From contig PCUD01000045.1 in NCBI GenBank assembly GCA_002786785.1, forward strand, positions 100,781 through 136,248: DNA of 35,468 nucleotides, written 5' to 3'. The position numbers and the translations under genes were made by a program. This stretch comes from Ignavibacteriales bacterium CG18_big_fil_WC_8_21_14_2_50_31_20 (GTDB lineage: Bacteria; Bacteroidota; Ignavibacteria; Ignavibacteriales; Melioribacteraceae). The notes beneath the pieces are model-generated. The model saw only the letters and a list, made by a program, of their open reading frames with translations. It was not told the origin of the DNA and ran no database searches. Shown here one piece after another: positions 22,722 to 32,241 of the stretch; positions within the stretch are counted from its first letter, which is position 1, and the number at the start of each line of letters is the position of its first letter.

Positions 22722-25517
22722 TTATTCATTAACCAAAGTTTTAGCTAAAATTGTATAATTGTCTTTCGCTATTTTCATAATAGTTTGCATAAATACTGAA
22801 GAATTATCAAACCCTAGTGTTTTAATAAGATTATCATTATCATTTTCATTCTGCTTTAGTTTGTACCCATAATTATTTAAGTAGTTTTGAGTTTTAAGTA
22901 AAATACTCTTGAATATTTTATAGTTATTTCCAATGTTTTTTGTGTCAACACAAATTTCAATTTTCCTTTCCAAAATATTTATTTTTTCAAAATAATTTTT
23001 CCCAATTAGCAGTGGTGCAATATCAAAATATTGTGTTAATAATCCGTGGAAAATATAGTCTATTGTTAAAAAGCCACCATTACTTTTCTTTAAGTCAAAT
23101 GTAAAAAATGAAGAAAGTTTATTTATTTGTGTCGATTTATCGTGCATTTCTTTAATACGTGAAAAAGAAATTTGTTTGAATCTTTTAACCATTAATGACA
23201 AAATAATTTCACAAAAATCATTAAATAGTATAATATCGCCATATACAAAATTTATTTTCATTAAAGTCTGATATTCCCAAAAATCAGCCCTTTCGGATAA
23301 GTAATTAGCGTAATTATTTATATCCCAAACTAACAAAGATGATTTTCCCTCAGGTCTTAATCTAAAATCAATTTCTAGATTTGAAAATTTAGTACGTGCA
23401 ATTTTTAGAAAATTTTGAAAATCATTTTCCATCGCCTTCCGATTAGTAATTTTACTAACCACAACAATTAAATCAACATCGGAAAAAAAGTTCATCTCTT
23501 TTATTCCAAAACTTCCTAATCCAGCAATAAAAAAAGCGTAATTAATTTTTAAGTTTTCAATTATCTGTGATAAATGCAAGGCAATATAGTTTGAAAACAA
23601 CTCAGAAATTTGCTTTTCGTCTATTAATTTTAAGGAATATTGAAGTGCAAGAATAAAACGAAGCTCGGAATAATTAAAGCTAAAAATATCATACTTTGAA
23701 ATATCAATAAAAGCTTTTCGAGATATAATCATATCAATCAATGATTTATCAAAACTTAATAAATCAATTGCAATTTGGGAATATTCACAAATTGTTAAAA
23801 TTCTTTCAAAAAAAGTGGAGTTAGTAAATTCTGCGTACAAAATATTTCTAAAAGGATAAGCCGCAATTAACTTAACAAAATTATCTAAAACTCGGTCTGG
23901 GTTCAAAGACTTCATTAAATAATTTATAAGCGTTGGTTCAATTTTATTAAATATTGTAATAGTTTTTGAATCAAAAGATTTATTTGTGGATAATCCGCTT
24001 CCAATTCTTAAATATCCAATATTTTTATATGCTCTATTTTTGTTGGAAAACTTGATTTTATCAAATGTGTTGGATACCTCATTTCCATCAATTTCAAAAA
24101 TAGAATTGAATATTTCTCTTGTTTTGTTTCTGCTTTTGTTCAGATTTTTTCTAAATTCATCAACATTCTTAAAACCTAAGTAAGTTGCAACTTTTGCTAA
24201 TATTTCAAAATTCTCTGGAATTGAATGAGTTTGCGAATTATTCATTAATTGCAAAAAATGCTCAATTTTGCGAAATAATTCATAAGACTCTGTAAAAACA
24301 GAATACTCATTTTCAGTGATAATATTGTTTAATTTTAAGTGATGCAAAGCGTCAAGAGTGTTTGGAGTTCGGAGTTCGGGAATATTTTTCCCGTTTAATA
24401 ATTGCAAAGCTTGAACGGAAAATTCTATGTCTCTAATTCCACCCCAGAATGTTTTAATATTTGAATTATCGTTGTCACGTTTTTCAATTTCGTATTTCAT
24501 TTCCTTAATTTTGGAAATTGGTGAATCAGAAAATGACTTATTAAAAGTGAAATAATTTCTGAATTTTATAAACTTATCATAAATCCCTATATTTCCAGAA
24601 AGGAAAGAGGATTTAATTAACATTTGTTTTTCCCAAAGCTCGCCGCGTGATTCGTAATAATTAATTGAATCATTTAGTGTGCGGGCTAAAGGTGCAAAAT
24701 TCCCATCTGGTCTTAACCTAAAATCAACTCGATAAAGAAATCCTCCATTTGTAACTTGAGATGTTAATTGAGTAAAAATTTGAATTGCAGAATTTAGAAT
24801 TTCAAAGTAATCTTTGTTTCCCTTAATCTTTTCATTTTTATCAAAAAATACAATTAGATCTATGTCGGAACTATAGTTTAATTCATTTCCACCCATTTTC
24901 CCTAATGCAATTATCATATGCTTATTAAGGATTGGCAAAGTATCAGTTTTATTGAAAGCATTTACGAGAGAAATTTCAAAAATAGATGAAGTAATTACAA
25001 AAGCAAGTTTGGAAATATCCGTAGTGGTTTCAGCTAAAGTTGCAATGCCCAGAATGTCTCTTAATCCAATTTTTAGAATGTATTTACGCTGAATAAATTT
25101 TAGAAACTCAATAAAAGAAACTAATTGTGGAAATCTTTTATTTGCATTATCTACTTCAATTTCAAGATCTATCTTAGAAATACTATCTTTTAGGAAGTTA
25201 TCTTTTAGAATTAGATATACCAATTCGGGATTTCTAACCAATATATCTGTTAAAAAGTTGCTATATGATGCAACCGAAATTACAATTTCTACAAGATGGG
25301 GGTATCTTGCACAATCCGAAAAGAACGATCCCTTATCAAAAATTGAATTGAAAATTCTTAATAAATTTGATTCTGACGAAAGTGTAAATGAAAAGTTATT
25401 TGCTTGAGTTTCAAAATTAATAATGAGCTTGTCAAGTTCAATTGGTGAAAGAAAACCACTTGCATTAATGACAATACTTCTAATTACGCTTTCGGAAAAT
25501 TTATACTTTTTTTTCAA
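22722..25517 (-). CDS. glnE: Bifunctional glutamine synthetase adenylyltransferase/deadenylylase
   Basis: GlnE adenylylates and deadenylylates glutamine synthetase in response to P-II and glutamine. The 931-residue protein has two nucleotidyltransferase halves. The first contains ALGKMGGNELNYSSDIDLIV (204-223), then DFRLRPDG (266-272) and FWGGIRDIEFSVQ (357-369). The second contains GLGSFGIKEMNFFSDVDLIV (666-685) and DFRLRPEGKSS (717-727). The S-D-x-D metal-binding pattern is kept in both halves, although the second has lost the GKLGG form. The start is TTG at 25517 with a poor ribosome-binding site. It lies 64 nt downstream of the radical SAM gene. The P-II gene at 31886 encodes the likely partner; glutamine synthetase and GlnD are not in the window. 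Confidence 0.93.
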   Translation of the reverse strand: MKKKYKFSESVIRSIVINASGFLSPIELDKLIINFETQANNFSFTLSSESNLLRIFNSIFDKGSFFSDCARYPHLVEIVISVASYSNFLTDILVRNPELVYLILKDNFLKDSISKIDLEIEVDNANKRFPQLVSFIEFLKFIQRKYILKIGLRDILGIATLAETTTDISKLAFVITSSIFEISLVNAFNKTDTLPILNKHMIIALGKMGGNELNYSSDIDLIVFFDKNEKIKGNKDYFEILNSAIQIFTQLTSQVTNGGFLYRVDFRLRPDGNFAPLARTLNDSINYYESRGELWEKQMLIKSSFLSGNIGIYDKFIKFRNYFTFNKSFSDSPISKIKEMKYEIEKRDNDNSNIKTFWGGIRDIEFSVQALQLLNGKNIPELRTPNTLDALHHLKLNNIITENEYSVFTESYELFRKIEHFLQLMNNSQTHSIPENFEILAKVATYLGFKNVDEFRKNLNKSRNKTREIFNSIFEIDGNEVSNTFDKIKFSNKNRAYKNIGYLRIGSGLSTNKSFDSKTITIFNKIEPTLINYLMKSLNPDRVLDNFVKLIAAYPFRNILYAEFTNSTFFERILTICEYSQIAIDLLSFDKSLIDMIISRKAFIDISKYDIFSFNYSELRFILALQYSLKLIDEKQISELFSNYIALHLSQIIENLKINYAFFIAGLGSFGIKEMNFFSDVDLIVVVSKITNRKAMENDFQNFLKIARTKFSNLEIDFRLRPEGKSSLLVWDINNYANYLSERADFWEYQTLMKINFVYGDIILFNDFCEIILSLMVKRFKQISFSRIKEMHDKSTQINKLSSFFTFDLKKSNGGFLTIDYIFHGLLTQYFDIAPLLIGKNYFEKINILERKIEICVDTKNIGNNYKIFKSILLKTQNYLNNYGYKLKQNENDNDNLIKTLGFDNSSVFMQTIMKIAKDNYTILAKTLVNE

Positions 25518-25581
25518 ACTGCTTATATTTAATAATTAAAAAAGCAATTTACTAAATAGATAAATCTGAAATCCATGATTT

Positions 25582-27342
25582 CTAATTAAATCGCTTTTTT
25601 TTACTATACACTTTTGTTTTATTATTGCTTTTACGATTATTTGCTTGTTTTATTTCACGCTTTGACGTTGCAATATTTTTTTGAATAATCATTTTATTTG
25701 GGTCTTTTTCCACAAATAATTTCTTGCCAGTAAAAGGATCAATTTCAGTATAATACATCAAAGTTGAATATGTTGATGGAGTTGGAGTAAAAATTTGAAC
25801 TTGTTCTGGTGAAATTTCAAGTTTTTCTGATGTAAATTCCTTTAATTTATGCATATCATTTTCAGTACATCCTGGATGTGCAGCAATCATATAATAAGTC
25901 AAAAACTGATTTTTCCCGACTTCCTTTGAATATTTATAAAATTTATCACGAAAATCTGTTAAATATCTTTTGCCAGGTTTTCCCATCAATTCCAAGACTT
26001 TATCTTCGGAATGCTCAGGTGCTATCTTCATTTGTCCAGAAGTGTGATGTTGAACAATTTCTTTTAAATATTCTTCACCATATAATTTATCATCTAAAAC
26101 CATATCATATCTAATTCCCGAAGCGACAAATACTTTTTTTATTCCATCCAATTTTCGTAATTTTTTTAGCAAATCAATCTGAGGTTTATGAGTTGGTTTT
26201 AACGCTTTACAAGTTGTCGGTGCAACACATCTTTTGTCGTCACAATTGCCAAGTTTTATTTTTTTAGCGCATTCAAAACCATACATGTTGGCAGTTGGTC
26301 CGCCTACATCAGAAATATTTCCTTTAAAGTTTTTGAATTTTGTAAACTCTTTTGCTTCATTTAAAATTGATTTTTCACTACGCCCGCTTATGGTTTGTCC
26401 TTGATGCACAGCAATGGCACAAAAGTTACATTCTCCGTAACAACCGCGATGTGTATTTATTGAAAATCTAATTGTATCAAGTGCTTTTACTTCGCCCCAT
26501 TTTCTGTAAAATGGATGTGTTTCGCGTTCGTATTGTAAATCGTGGTAATAATCCATTTCTTCAGTTGTTGGATTAAATTGAGGTGGATTTTGAATTAAAA
26601 ATTTATCACCATGCTTCTGCACTAATCCTTTGGCTGAAAGAGGGTCGTTATTAAGATAAAATGTATTAAACATTTCTATGAATTTATTTTTATCCACTAC
26701 TGTTTCTTCAAAAGATGGAAGCTGCAGATATTCATATTTATTTTCATCGGAGATATATGACAAGCCTCTAATTCCAACAATAGTTTTCTCTTTTTTAAGT
26801 TTCTGAGCAATTCCAATTATCGTTTTTTCGCCCATTCCATAAACAAGATAATCTGCTTTTGAATCAAAAAGAATTGAGCGTCTTAGTTTATTTGACCAAA
26901 AATCGTAATGGGTTACACGGCGCAAACTTGCTTCAATTCCACCAATTATAATTGGTTTGGTGTTTTTGAAATTTCTGCGAATTAAATTTGTATATGCAAT
27001 TACGGCTCTATCTGGGCGACGATTATTCTCACCACCTGGTGTATAATCATCATTTCTTCTTTTCTTTTTGGATGCTGTGTAATTTGCAACCATCGAATCC
27101 ACACTTCCACCAGTAACACCCCAAAACAATTCTGGTTCACCAAGTCGGGTTATATCATTACTTGTGTTAATATCGGGTTGAGCAATAATTCCCACGCGAA
27201 AGCCTTTATCCATAAGTATTTTGCCGAGAATAGCAATTCCTATGTAAGGACTATCTACATATGTGTCACCGCTGACAAGTATAATATCTAGCTTATTCCA
27301 GCCAAGTTCTTTCGCTTCATAAACAGTTGTAGGTAAAAACAT
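25582..27342 (-). CDS. YgiQ-family radical SAM protein (UPF0313)
   Basis: The 586-residue protein matches the YgiQ family: FLPTTVYEAKELGWNKLDII and SGDTYVDSPYIGIAILG near the N-terminus (a B12-binding-like region), the radical SAM cluster motif C-x3-C-x2-C in HRGCYGECNFCAI (C301, C305, C308), and MIAAHPGCTENDM near the C-terminus. The C-terminal end is basic. The substrate of the family is unknown to me. I start at ATG 27342; an in-frame TTG at 27351 overlaps the TTGGA that can serve as the Shine-Dalgarno. It follows two unknown genes by 46 nt and precedes glnE, all on the minus strand. Confidence 0.92.
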   Translation of the reverse strand: MFLPTTVYEAKELGWNKLDIILVSGDTYVDSPYIGIAILGKILMDKGFRVGIIAQPDINTSNDITRLGEPELFWGVTGGSVDSMVANYTASKKKRRNDDYTPGGENNRRPDRAVIAYTNLIRRNFKNTKPIIIGGIEASLRRVTHYDFWSNKLRRSILFDSKADYLVYGMGEKTIIGIAQKLKKEKTIVGIRGLSYISDENKYEYLQLPSFEETVVDKNKFIEMFNTFYLNNDPLSAKGLVQKHGDKFLIQNPPQFNPTTEEMDYYHDLQYERETHPFYRKWGEVKALDTIRFSINTHRGCYGECNFCAIAVHQGQTISGRSEKSILNEAKEFTKFKNFKGNISDVGGPTANMYGFECAKKIKLGNCDDKRCVAPTTCKALKPTHKPQIDLLKKLRKLDGIKKVFVASGIRYDMVLDDKLYGEEYLKEIVQHHTSGQMKIAPEHSEDKVLELMGKPGKRYLTDFRDKFYKYSKEVGKNQFLTYYMIAAHPGCTENDMHKLKEFTSEKLEISPEQVQIFTPTPSTYSTLMYYTEIDPFTGKKLFVEKDPNKMIIQKNIATSKREIKQANNRKSNNKTKVYSKKKRFN

Positions 27343-27388
27343 TTTTTCCAAAAATTGTTATTGCAAAAATACTGAAAATAATGTGGGA

Positions 27389-27973
27389 TTATTCACTTAA
27401 TACTTTTACCAAGTTTAGAAAATAGTTCGAAACTATCTGGGGGATGGATTCAATTTGCTCAAGTGGAATCTTTTTGCTCAATTTTATAAATTTTGATTCT
27501 TCAAAAAATTCTTTGTGTTCATTGGATAATTGAACATAATTATCTTTACCAAAATGATATTCCCAAGGAGTTTCACCTACACAAATGTAAATGTTTTGAT
27601 TAAGCAACAGTTCAAAATTGGATAACAAGTTAGCTTTGTATAGCTCCAAATATTTTCCTTGAAGATGAAGAGTGGTGCTAAAAAAATTTCCCCACCAAAA
27701 CATAGATCTAAAGGCAAAAATATTTTTGGAATCAAAAACTGCTGGAAAGTCAAGTATCACGAATGGAAGAGAGCGGTAATTTTCACCTTTTGAAATTTTA
27801 CTTTTGCTAAACTCATTATTTAATAAAAAAACATCATCCCTTTTTTTTATTATTTCCAATAATCTAATTTTTGTTTCGGCAAATAAATTTTCAATTTCTG
27901 CAATAATATTAATTTTGGATGTAAGAAAATCGGTATCCTCAATCATCATTAATTCTTTGTCAGAAAGGCTCAT
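27389..27973 (-). CDS. Unknown protein, second gene of a two-gene module
   Basis: I cannot assign a function to this 194-residue protein. It has no signal peptide or membrane segment. The N-terminal third looks helical (LTSKINIIAEIENLFAETKI, then RLLEIIKKRDDVF). The middle has an aromatic-rich block, SLPFVILDFPAVFDSKNIFA then FRSMFWWGNFFSTTLHLQGK, that looks conserved-protein-like. From memory, similar small proteins occur in Bacteroidetes, but I cannot name the family. It lies 12 nt downstream of the next gene on the minus strand and 46 nt upstream of the radical SAM gene, so the two unknown genes are very likely co-transcribed. Confidence 0.65.
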   Translation of the reverse strand: MSLSDKELMMIEDTDFLTSKINIIAEIENLFAETKIRLLEIIKKRDDVFLLNNEFSKSKISKGENYRSLPFVILDFPAVFDSKNIFAFRSMFWWGNFFSTTLHLQGKYLELYKANLLSNFELLLNQNIYICVGETPWEYHFGKDNYVQLSNEHKEFFEESKFIKLSKKIPLEQIESIPQIVSNYFLNLVKVLSE

Positions 27974-27985
27974 TTTATAAGATCC

Positions 27986-28576
27986 TTAATTATTTAGTCG
28001 TTTTAGTACTTCCATAAGCCGAGCCAAAATCTCATCTGGAGTTTCGTTATATCTAATTTGCATCTCATCAATTAAACCAGCAACTTTATTAAGTGCACGG
28101 TTCAAATAATCAAATTTTTGTCTTAATAATAATTTGTCACCAGTTTCCCAAAATTCACCTTCATCATTTACTTCAAGATTAGAAATAAATTTAGATTTAA
28201 TATACTTTAATAGATTTATAATTGTAATATGTATTTCAATTGGTGCAAATTGCGTTTTAATGGATGTGGAATTGGGCTTAATTTCATCTTCCTTACTTAA
28301 ACAAGCCGAAATTAAATTTCTTAGATTTCCATTTTTATCAAAATAAAAGTATAATCTTTCTGCTTTTGGATGAATATTTATGGAAATACCTCTTAACGGG
28401 AGATGGCCTGAAATTATGCCGTTTTCAATTTTGGAAGTGTTTGGTAAATTAATGTCATTTTCAAATAAATTATAATCCCAATTCATGTCTTTTGAAATAT
28501 CTTCTACTTCATCAATAAAAGATTGCAATAGAGTTGTATTGTTTAATTTGCCTTTATAATGAATACTTATTCCCAT
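27986..28576 (-). CDS. Unknown soluble protein, first gene of a two-gene module
   Basis: The 196-residue protein begins MGISIHYKGKLNNTTLLQSF and has no signal peptide. A distinctive block, KTQFAPIEIHITIINLLKYI (about 109-128), is followed by EVNDEGEFWETGDKLLLRQK. From memory, proteins of this type are scattered among bacteria, but I know no function. The C-terminal 50 residues look helical. An ATG at 28576 is used; the upstream region is AT-rich and lacks an obvious promoter match. It is divergent from secA (193 nt between starts) and leads a minus-strand set ending with glnE. Confidence 0.65.
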   Translation of the reverse strand: MGISIHYKGKLNNTTLLQSFIDEVEDISKDMNWDYNLFENDINLPNTSKIENGIISGHLPLRGISINIHPKAERLYFYFDKNGNLRNLISACLSKEDEIKPNSTSIKTQFAPIEIHITIINLLKYIKSKFISNLEVNDEGEFWETGDKLLLRQKFDYLNRALNKVAGLIDEMQIRYNETPDEILARLMEVLKRLNN

Positions 28577-28695
28577 ATCATGCCTTATTTGTTTTCTTTA
28601 ATTTAACAATATTTTTTTCTGGTTACAAATTTTAGCATATAAATTCTTAAAATTCTTGTCTATTTTTATATCAAATAATTGAAAGTTAAGATTTT

Positions 28696-28712
28696 AAGAA
28701 AGACGCTTTCTT
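28696..28712. repeat. 7-bp inverted repeat beside the secA promoter
   Basis: AAGAAAG (28696-28702) and CTTTCTT (28706-28712) are perfect inverted repeats around ACG. The right arm overlaps the first base of the TTTG promoter element of secA. The position suits a repressor or activator site, but a short hairpin without function is also possible. Confidence 0.4.
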
Positions 28713-28743
28713 TTGTAATAGAATGCACTTTTCAGTAACTTTG
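28712..28743 (+). promoter_or_regulatory. Bacteroidetes-type promoter of secA
   Basis: TTTG (28712-28715) is followed after exactly 20 nt by TAACTTTG (28736-28743), a full match to TTTG-N19/21-TAnnTTTG. The start site would fall near 28749, about 20 nt before the ATG, and the leader carries an AGGAG ribosome-binding site (28759-28763). Confidence 0.75.
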
Positions 28744-28769
28744 GTGTTGTTAAAATTCAGGAGATATTG

Positions 28770-31700
28770 ATGTTACAAAGTTTGTTTAAAAAATTATTTG
28801 GTGATAGAAATGAAAAGGCTATGAAAGAATTATGGCCCATAGTTACAGAGATTAATAATGAATATGAAAAAATAAAACTTTTAAGCGATGATGAATTAAA
28901 AGCAAAAACAATAGAATTTAAAGAGAAAATTGAAAATCATACTGCCGAGACAAGAAAAAGTATTGAAGATATTAAAAGCAAATTACGTGCTGATGATTTT
29001 GAGGGAGATAGATTAGCTCTTTCTGATGATTTAGATGTGCTTAACGAAACTTTAGATGAAGAATATGAAACAATTCTTGATGAACTTTTACCAGAAGCCT
29101 TTGCTGTAGTTAAGGAGACTTCAAAAAGATTAGTAGGCAAATCGTGGGATGCCTCTGGTTATAAAGTAGTTTGGGATATGGTTCCTTACGATGTTCAGTT
29201 AATTGGTGGAGTTGTTCTGCATCAAGGTAAAATTGCAGAAATGGCTACTGGTGAGGGTAAAACTCTTGTTGCTACCATGCCTATTTATCTTAATGCTCTT
29301 ACTGGACGCGGGGTTCATGTTGTTACTGTTAACGATTATCTTGCAAAACGTGATAGTGAATGGATGGGAGAAATATTTAAGTATCATGGCTTAACTATTG
29401 GATGTATTCTTAACACAATGAGTCCCGAAGAACGTAAAATTATGTATGCTTGCGATATTACATATGGAACTAATAACGAATTTGGTTTTGATTATCTTCG
29501 AGATAATATGGCTACTTCATTAGAAAATCGTGTTCAACGTGTTCATAATTATGTAATAGTGGATGAAGTGGATTCTGTGCTTATTGATGAAGCTCGTACT
29601 CCGTTAATTATATCAGGGTCTGTTGGAACAACGGATCAAAAATTTGATGATTTAAATCCAAAGGTTGAGCGACTTTTAAGAAAGCAAACTGCACTTGTGG
29701 CTCAACTAGTTCAGGAAGCTGAAACTCTTCTTACTACTCCAGGTGGAAACAAATCTGAGGCTGGAAAAGCTTTGCTTAGAGCAAGTAGGGGATTACCAAA
29801 AAACAAAAGATTAATAAAATTATTAAATGAACCAGAATATCAAAAACTGCTTAATTCTACTGAGTTAGAATACTTAAGAGAAAATGCAAAGTATATGCCA
29901 GAGATTGACGAAGAACTTTATTTTGCAATTGATGAAAAACAAAACTCAATTGACCTTACTGAAAAAGGACGAGAGGAACTTGCTGATGGTTCAAGTGAGG
30001 GAAAAGAATATTTTGTTCTTCCAGATTTAAGCAGTGGCATTGGCGATATTGAAAGAGATGTAACTTTATCGGTAGAAGAAAAAGTTAGACGTAAAGATGT
30101 TTTATATCATAGATATGGTGAACGAAGTGATAGAATTCATACTTTGAATCAGTTGTTAAAAGCATACACTTTGTTTGCAAAGGATGACCAATATGTAATT
30201 ACTGAGGATGGCAAAATTGCAATTGTGGATGAGTTTACTGGACGTGTGCTTCCGGGACGTCGTTATTCTGATGGACTTCATCAAGCAATTGAAGCAAAAG
30301 AAAAAGTAAAAGTTGAACGCGATTCGCAAACTCTTGCTACTATTACACTTCAGAACTATTTTCGTCTATATAAAAAGATTTCTGGAATGACTGGTACTGC
30401 AGAAACTGAAGAAGGTGAGTTTTATGAAATATATAAACTTGAAGTTGTTGTAATTCCAACAAACAAACCTATTATTCGTGAAGATGCCGAAGACGCTATT
30501 TACCGAACCAAGCGTGAAAAATATAATGCAGTAATAGAAAAAATTAAAGAACTTCAAGAAATGAAACGTCCAGTTCTTGTCGGAACTGTAAATGTTGAGA
30601 TTTCTGAAACTTTAAGTAGGATGCTTAAACGACAAGGAATTCCGCACAATGTTCTTAATGCTAAAAAACATAAAAGTGAAGCTGAAATAGTTGGATTTGC
30701 TGGACAACCAGGCGCTGTTACAATTGCAACCAATATGGCAGGTAGAGGAACAGATATTAAACTTGGTGCTGGAGTTGTTGATAAAGGGGGTTTGTTTATT
30801 CTTGGAACTGGTCGCCACGAATCACGACGTATTGATAGACAGCTTCGCGGACGTTCTGGTCGTCAAGGTGACCCTGGTACATCCAAGTTTTATATTTCTC
30901 TTGAAGATGATTTAATGCGTCTCTTTGGTGGTGATAGAGTTACTTCCATTATGAGCAAGTTAGGAATGGAAGATGGCGAAGCTATTGAACATCCTATGAT
31001 TACAAAATCGGTTGGTCGTGCACAGAAAAAAGTTGAGGAAAATAACTTTGCTATTCGTAAACGTCTTCTTGAATATGACGATGTTATGAACCAACAACGA
31101 GAAGTTATTTACGATAAACGTAGAAAAGCCCTTGAAGGTGAAAGGTTAAAAGATCAAGTTTTCGATGATTTGGATGACTATATTGACGGACTGTTGGAAA
31201 AATATTATGAAGATGCTCTAATAGATCAGTTAAAAGAAGATTTAATGCAGCATCTTTTAATTGATGTGAAATTAGATACAAAAACCTATCAAGATCTTGG
31301 AAGAGATGGTGTAAAAAATTTAATTGTTGAAGAAGCTCATAATTTCTATAAACGAAAAGAAGAAATGATTACCACAGAATTGATGGCAAGACTTGAGCGC
31401 TATGCTGTGTTGCATGTTATTGATGAAAGATGGAAAGATCACTTGCGTGAAATGGATGATTTGAAAGAAGGTATTGGACTTCGCGCATACGGTCAGAAGG
31501 ATCCACTACTTGAATACAAAGGAGAAGCATTTAATTTATTCCTAAACTTAGTTGAAGTTATGAGAAACGAAATTGTTTCTTTCTGTTTTAAATTTTTTCC
31601 ACAGCAGCCTGATGAAATTCAACAAAGAAGAATTCCAATTCAGAGAATGAATATGGTAAAAGACAACGTTGGCAATTTAGGTATGCGCGAGGGAGAAGAC

Positions 31701-31820
31701 GAGGGTGGTAAAAGAGGTAAACAGCAACCTGTAAAAGTTGAAGTAAAAATTGGTAGAAATGACCCATGTCATTGTGGAAGTGGTAAAAAATATAAGCATT
31801 GTCATGGAATAAATGGATAA
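28770..31820 (+). CDS. secA: Protein translocase ATPase SecA
   Basis: SecA is the ATPase motor that pushes preproteins through SecYEG. The 1016-residue protein has the Walker A motif MATGEGKT (near residue 160), the DEAD-like VDEVDSVLIDEART, TNMAGRGTDIKLG and GRSGRQGDPG helicase motifs, and the C-terminal zinc motif C-x-C-x8-CH (DPCHCGSGKKYKHCH). It is longer than the usual 840-900. One insert lies near residues 57-108, and another holds LLRASRGLPKNKRLIKLL and ELYFAIDEKQNSIDLT, both typical of Bacteroidetes/Chlorobi SecA. ATG 28770 follows AGGAG by six bases; the in-frame TTG at 28767 is less likely. It has its own promoter. SecY is encoded at 3002-4351. Confidence 0.97.
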   Translation: MLQSLFKKLFGDRNEKAMKELWPIVTEINNEYEKIKLLSDDELKAKTIEFKEKIENHTAETRKSIEDIKSKLRADDFEGDRLALSDDLDVLNETLDEEYETILDELLPEAFAVVKETSKRLVGKSWDASGYKVVWDMVPYDVQLIGGVVLHQGKIAEMATGEGKTLVATMPIYLNALTGRGVHVVTVNDYLAKRDSEWMGEIFKYHGLTIGCILNTMSPEERKIMYACDITYGTNNEFGFDYLRDNMATSLENRVQRVHNYVIVDEVDSVLIDEARTPLIISGSVGTTDQKFDDLNPKVERLLRKQTALVAQLVQEAETLLTTPGGNKSEAGKALLRASRGLPKNKRLIKLLNEPEYQKLLNSTELEYLRENAKYMPEIDEELYFAIDEKQNSIDLTEKGREELADGSSEGKEYFVLPDLSSGIGDIERDVTLSVEEKVRRKDVLYHRYGERSDRIHTLNQLLKAYTLFAKDDQYVITEDGKIAIVDEFTGRVLPGRRYSDGLHQAIEAKEKVKVERDSQTLATITLQNYFRLYKKISGMTGTAETEEGEFYEIYKLEVVVIPTNKPIIREDAEDAIYRTKREKYNAVIEKIKELQEMKRPVLVGTVNVEISETLSRMLKRQGIPHNVLNAKKHKSEAEIVGFAGQPGAVTIATNMAGRGTDIKLGAGVVDKGGLFILGTGRHESRRIDRQLRGRSGRQGDPGTSKFYISLEDDLMRLFGGDRVTSIMSKLGMEDGEAIEHPMITKSVGRAQKKVEENNFAIRKRLLEYDDVMNQQREVIYDKRRKALEGERLKDQVFDDLDDYIDGLLEKYYEDALIDQLKEDLMQHLLIDVKLDTKTYQDLGRDGVKNLIVEEAHNFYKRKEEMITTELMARLERYAVLHVIDERWKDHLREMDDLKEGIGLRAYGQKDPLLEYKGEAFNLFLNLVEVMRNEIVSFCFKFFPQQPDEIQQRRIPIQRMNMVKDNVGNLGMREGEDEGGKRGKQQPVKVEVKIGRNDPCHCGSGKKYKHCHGING

Positions 31821-31882
31821 TAATAGTTTTCATTAATTGTGTTTATTAATTATATGAATATTAAAATAAATGGAAATAATAA

Positions 31883-32224
<342 letters not shown>

Positions 32225-32241
32225 AATTTTAGGTAAAAATT

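Noticed and set aside
25568-25582. GAAATC/GATTTC hairpin just after the radical SAM gene as a terminator
   Set aside because: The stem has only six pairs, there is no T run on the minus strand, and glnE downstream probably needs read-through.
31833-31858. Repeated ATTAATT between secA and glnB as an operator
   Set aside because: The motif is short and self-complementary AT sequence, expected often in this composition.
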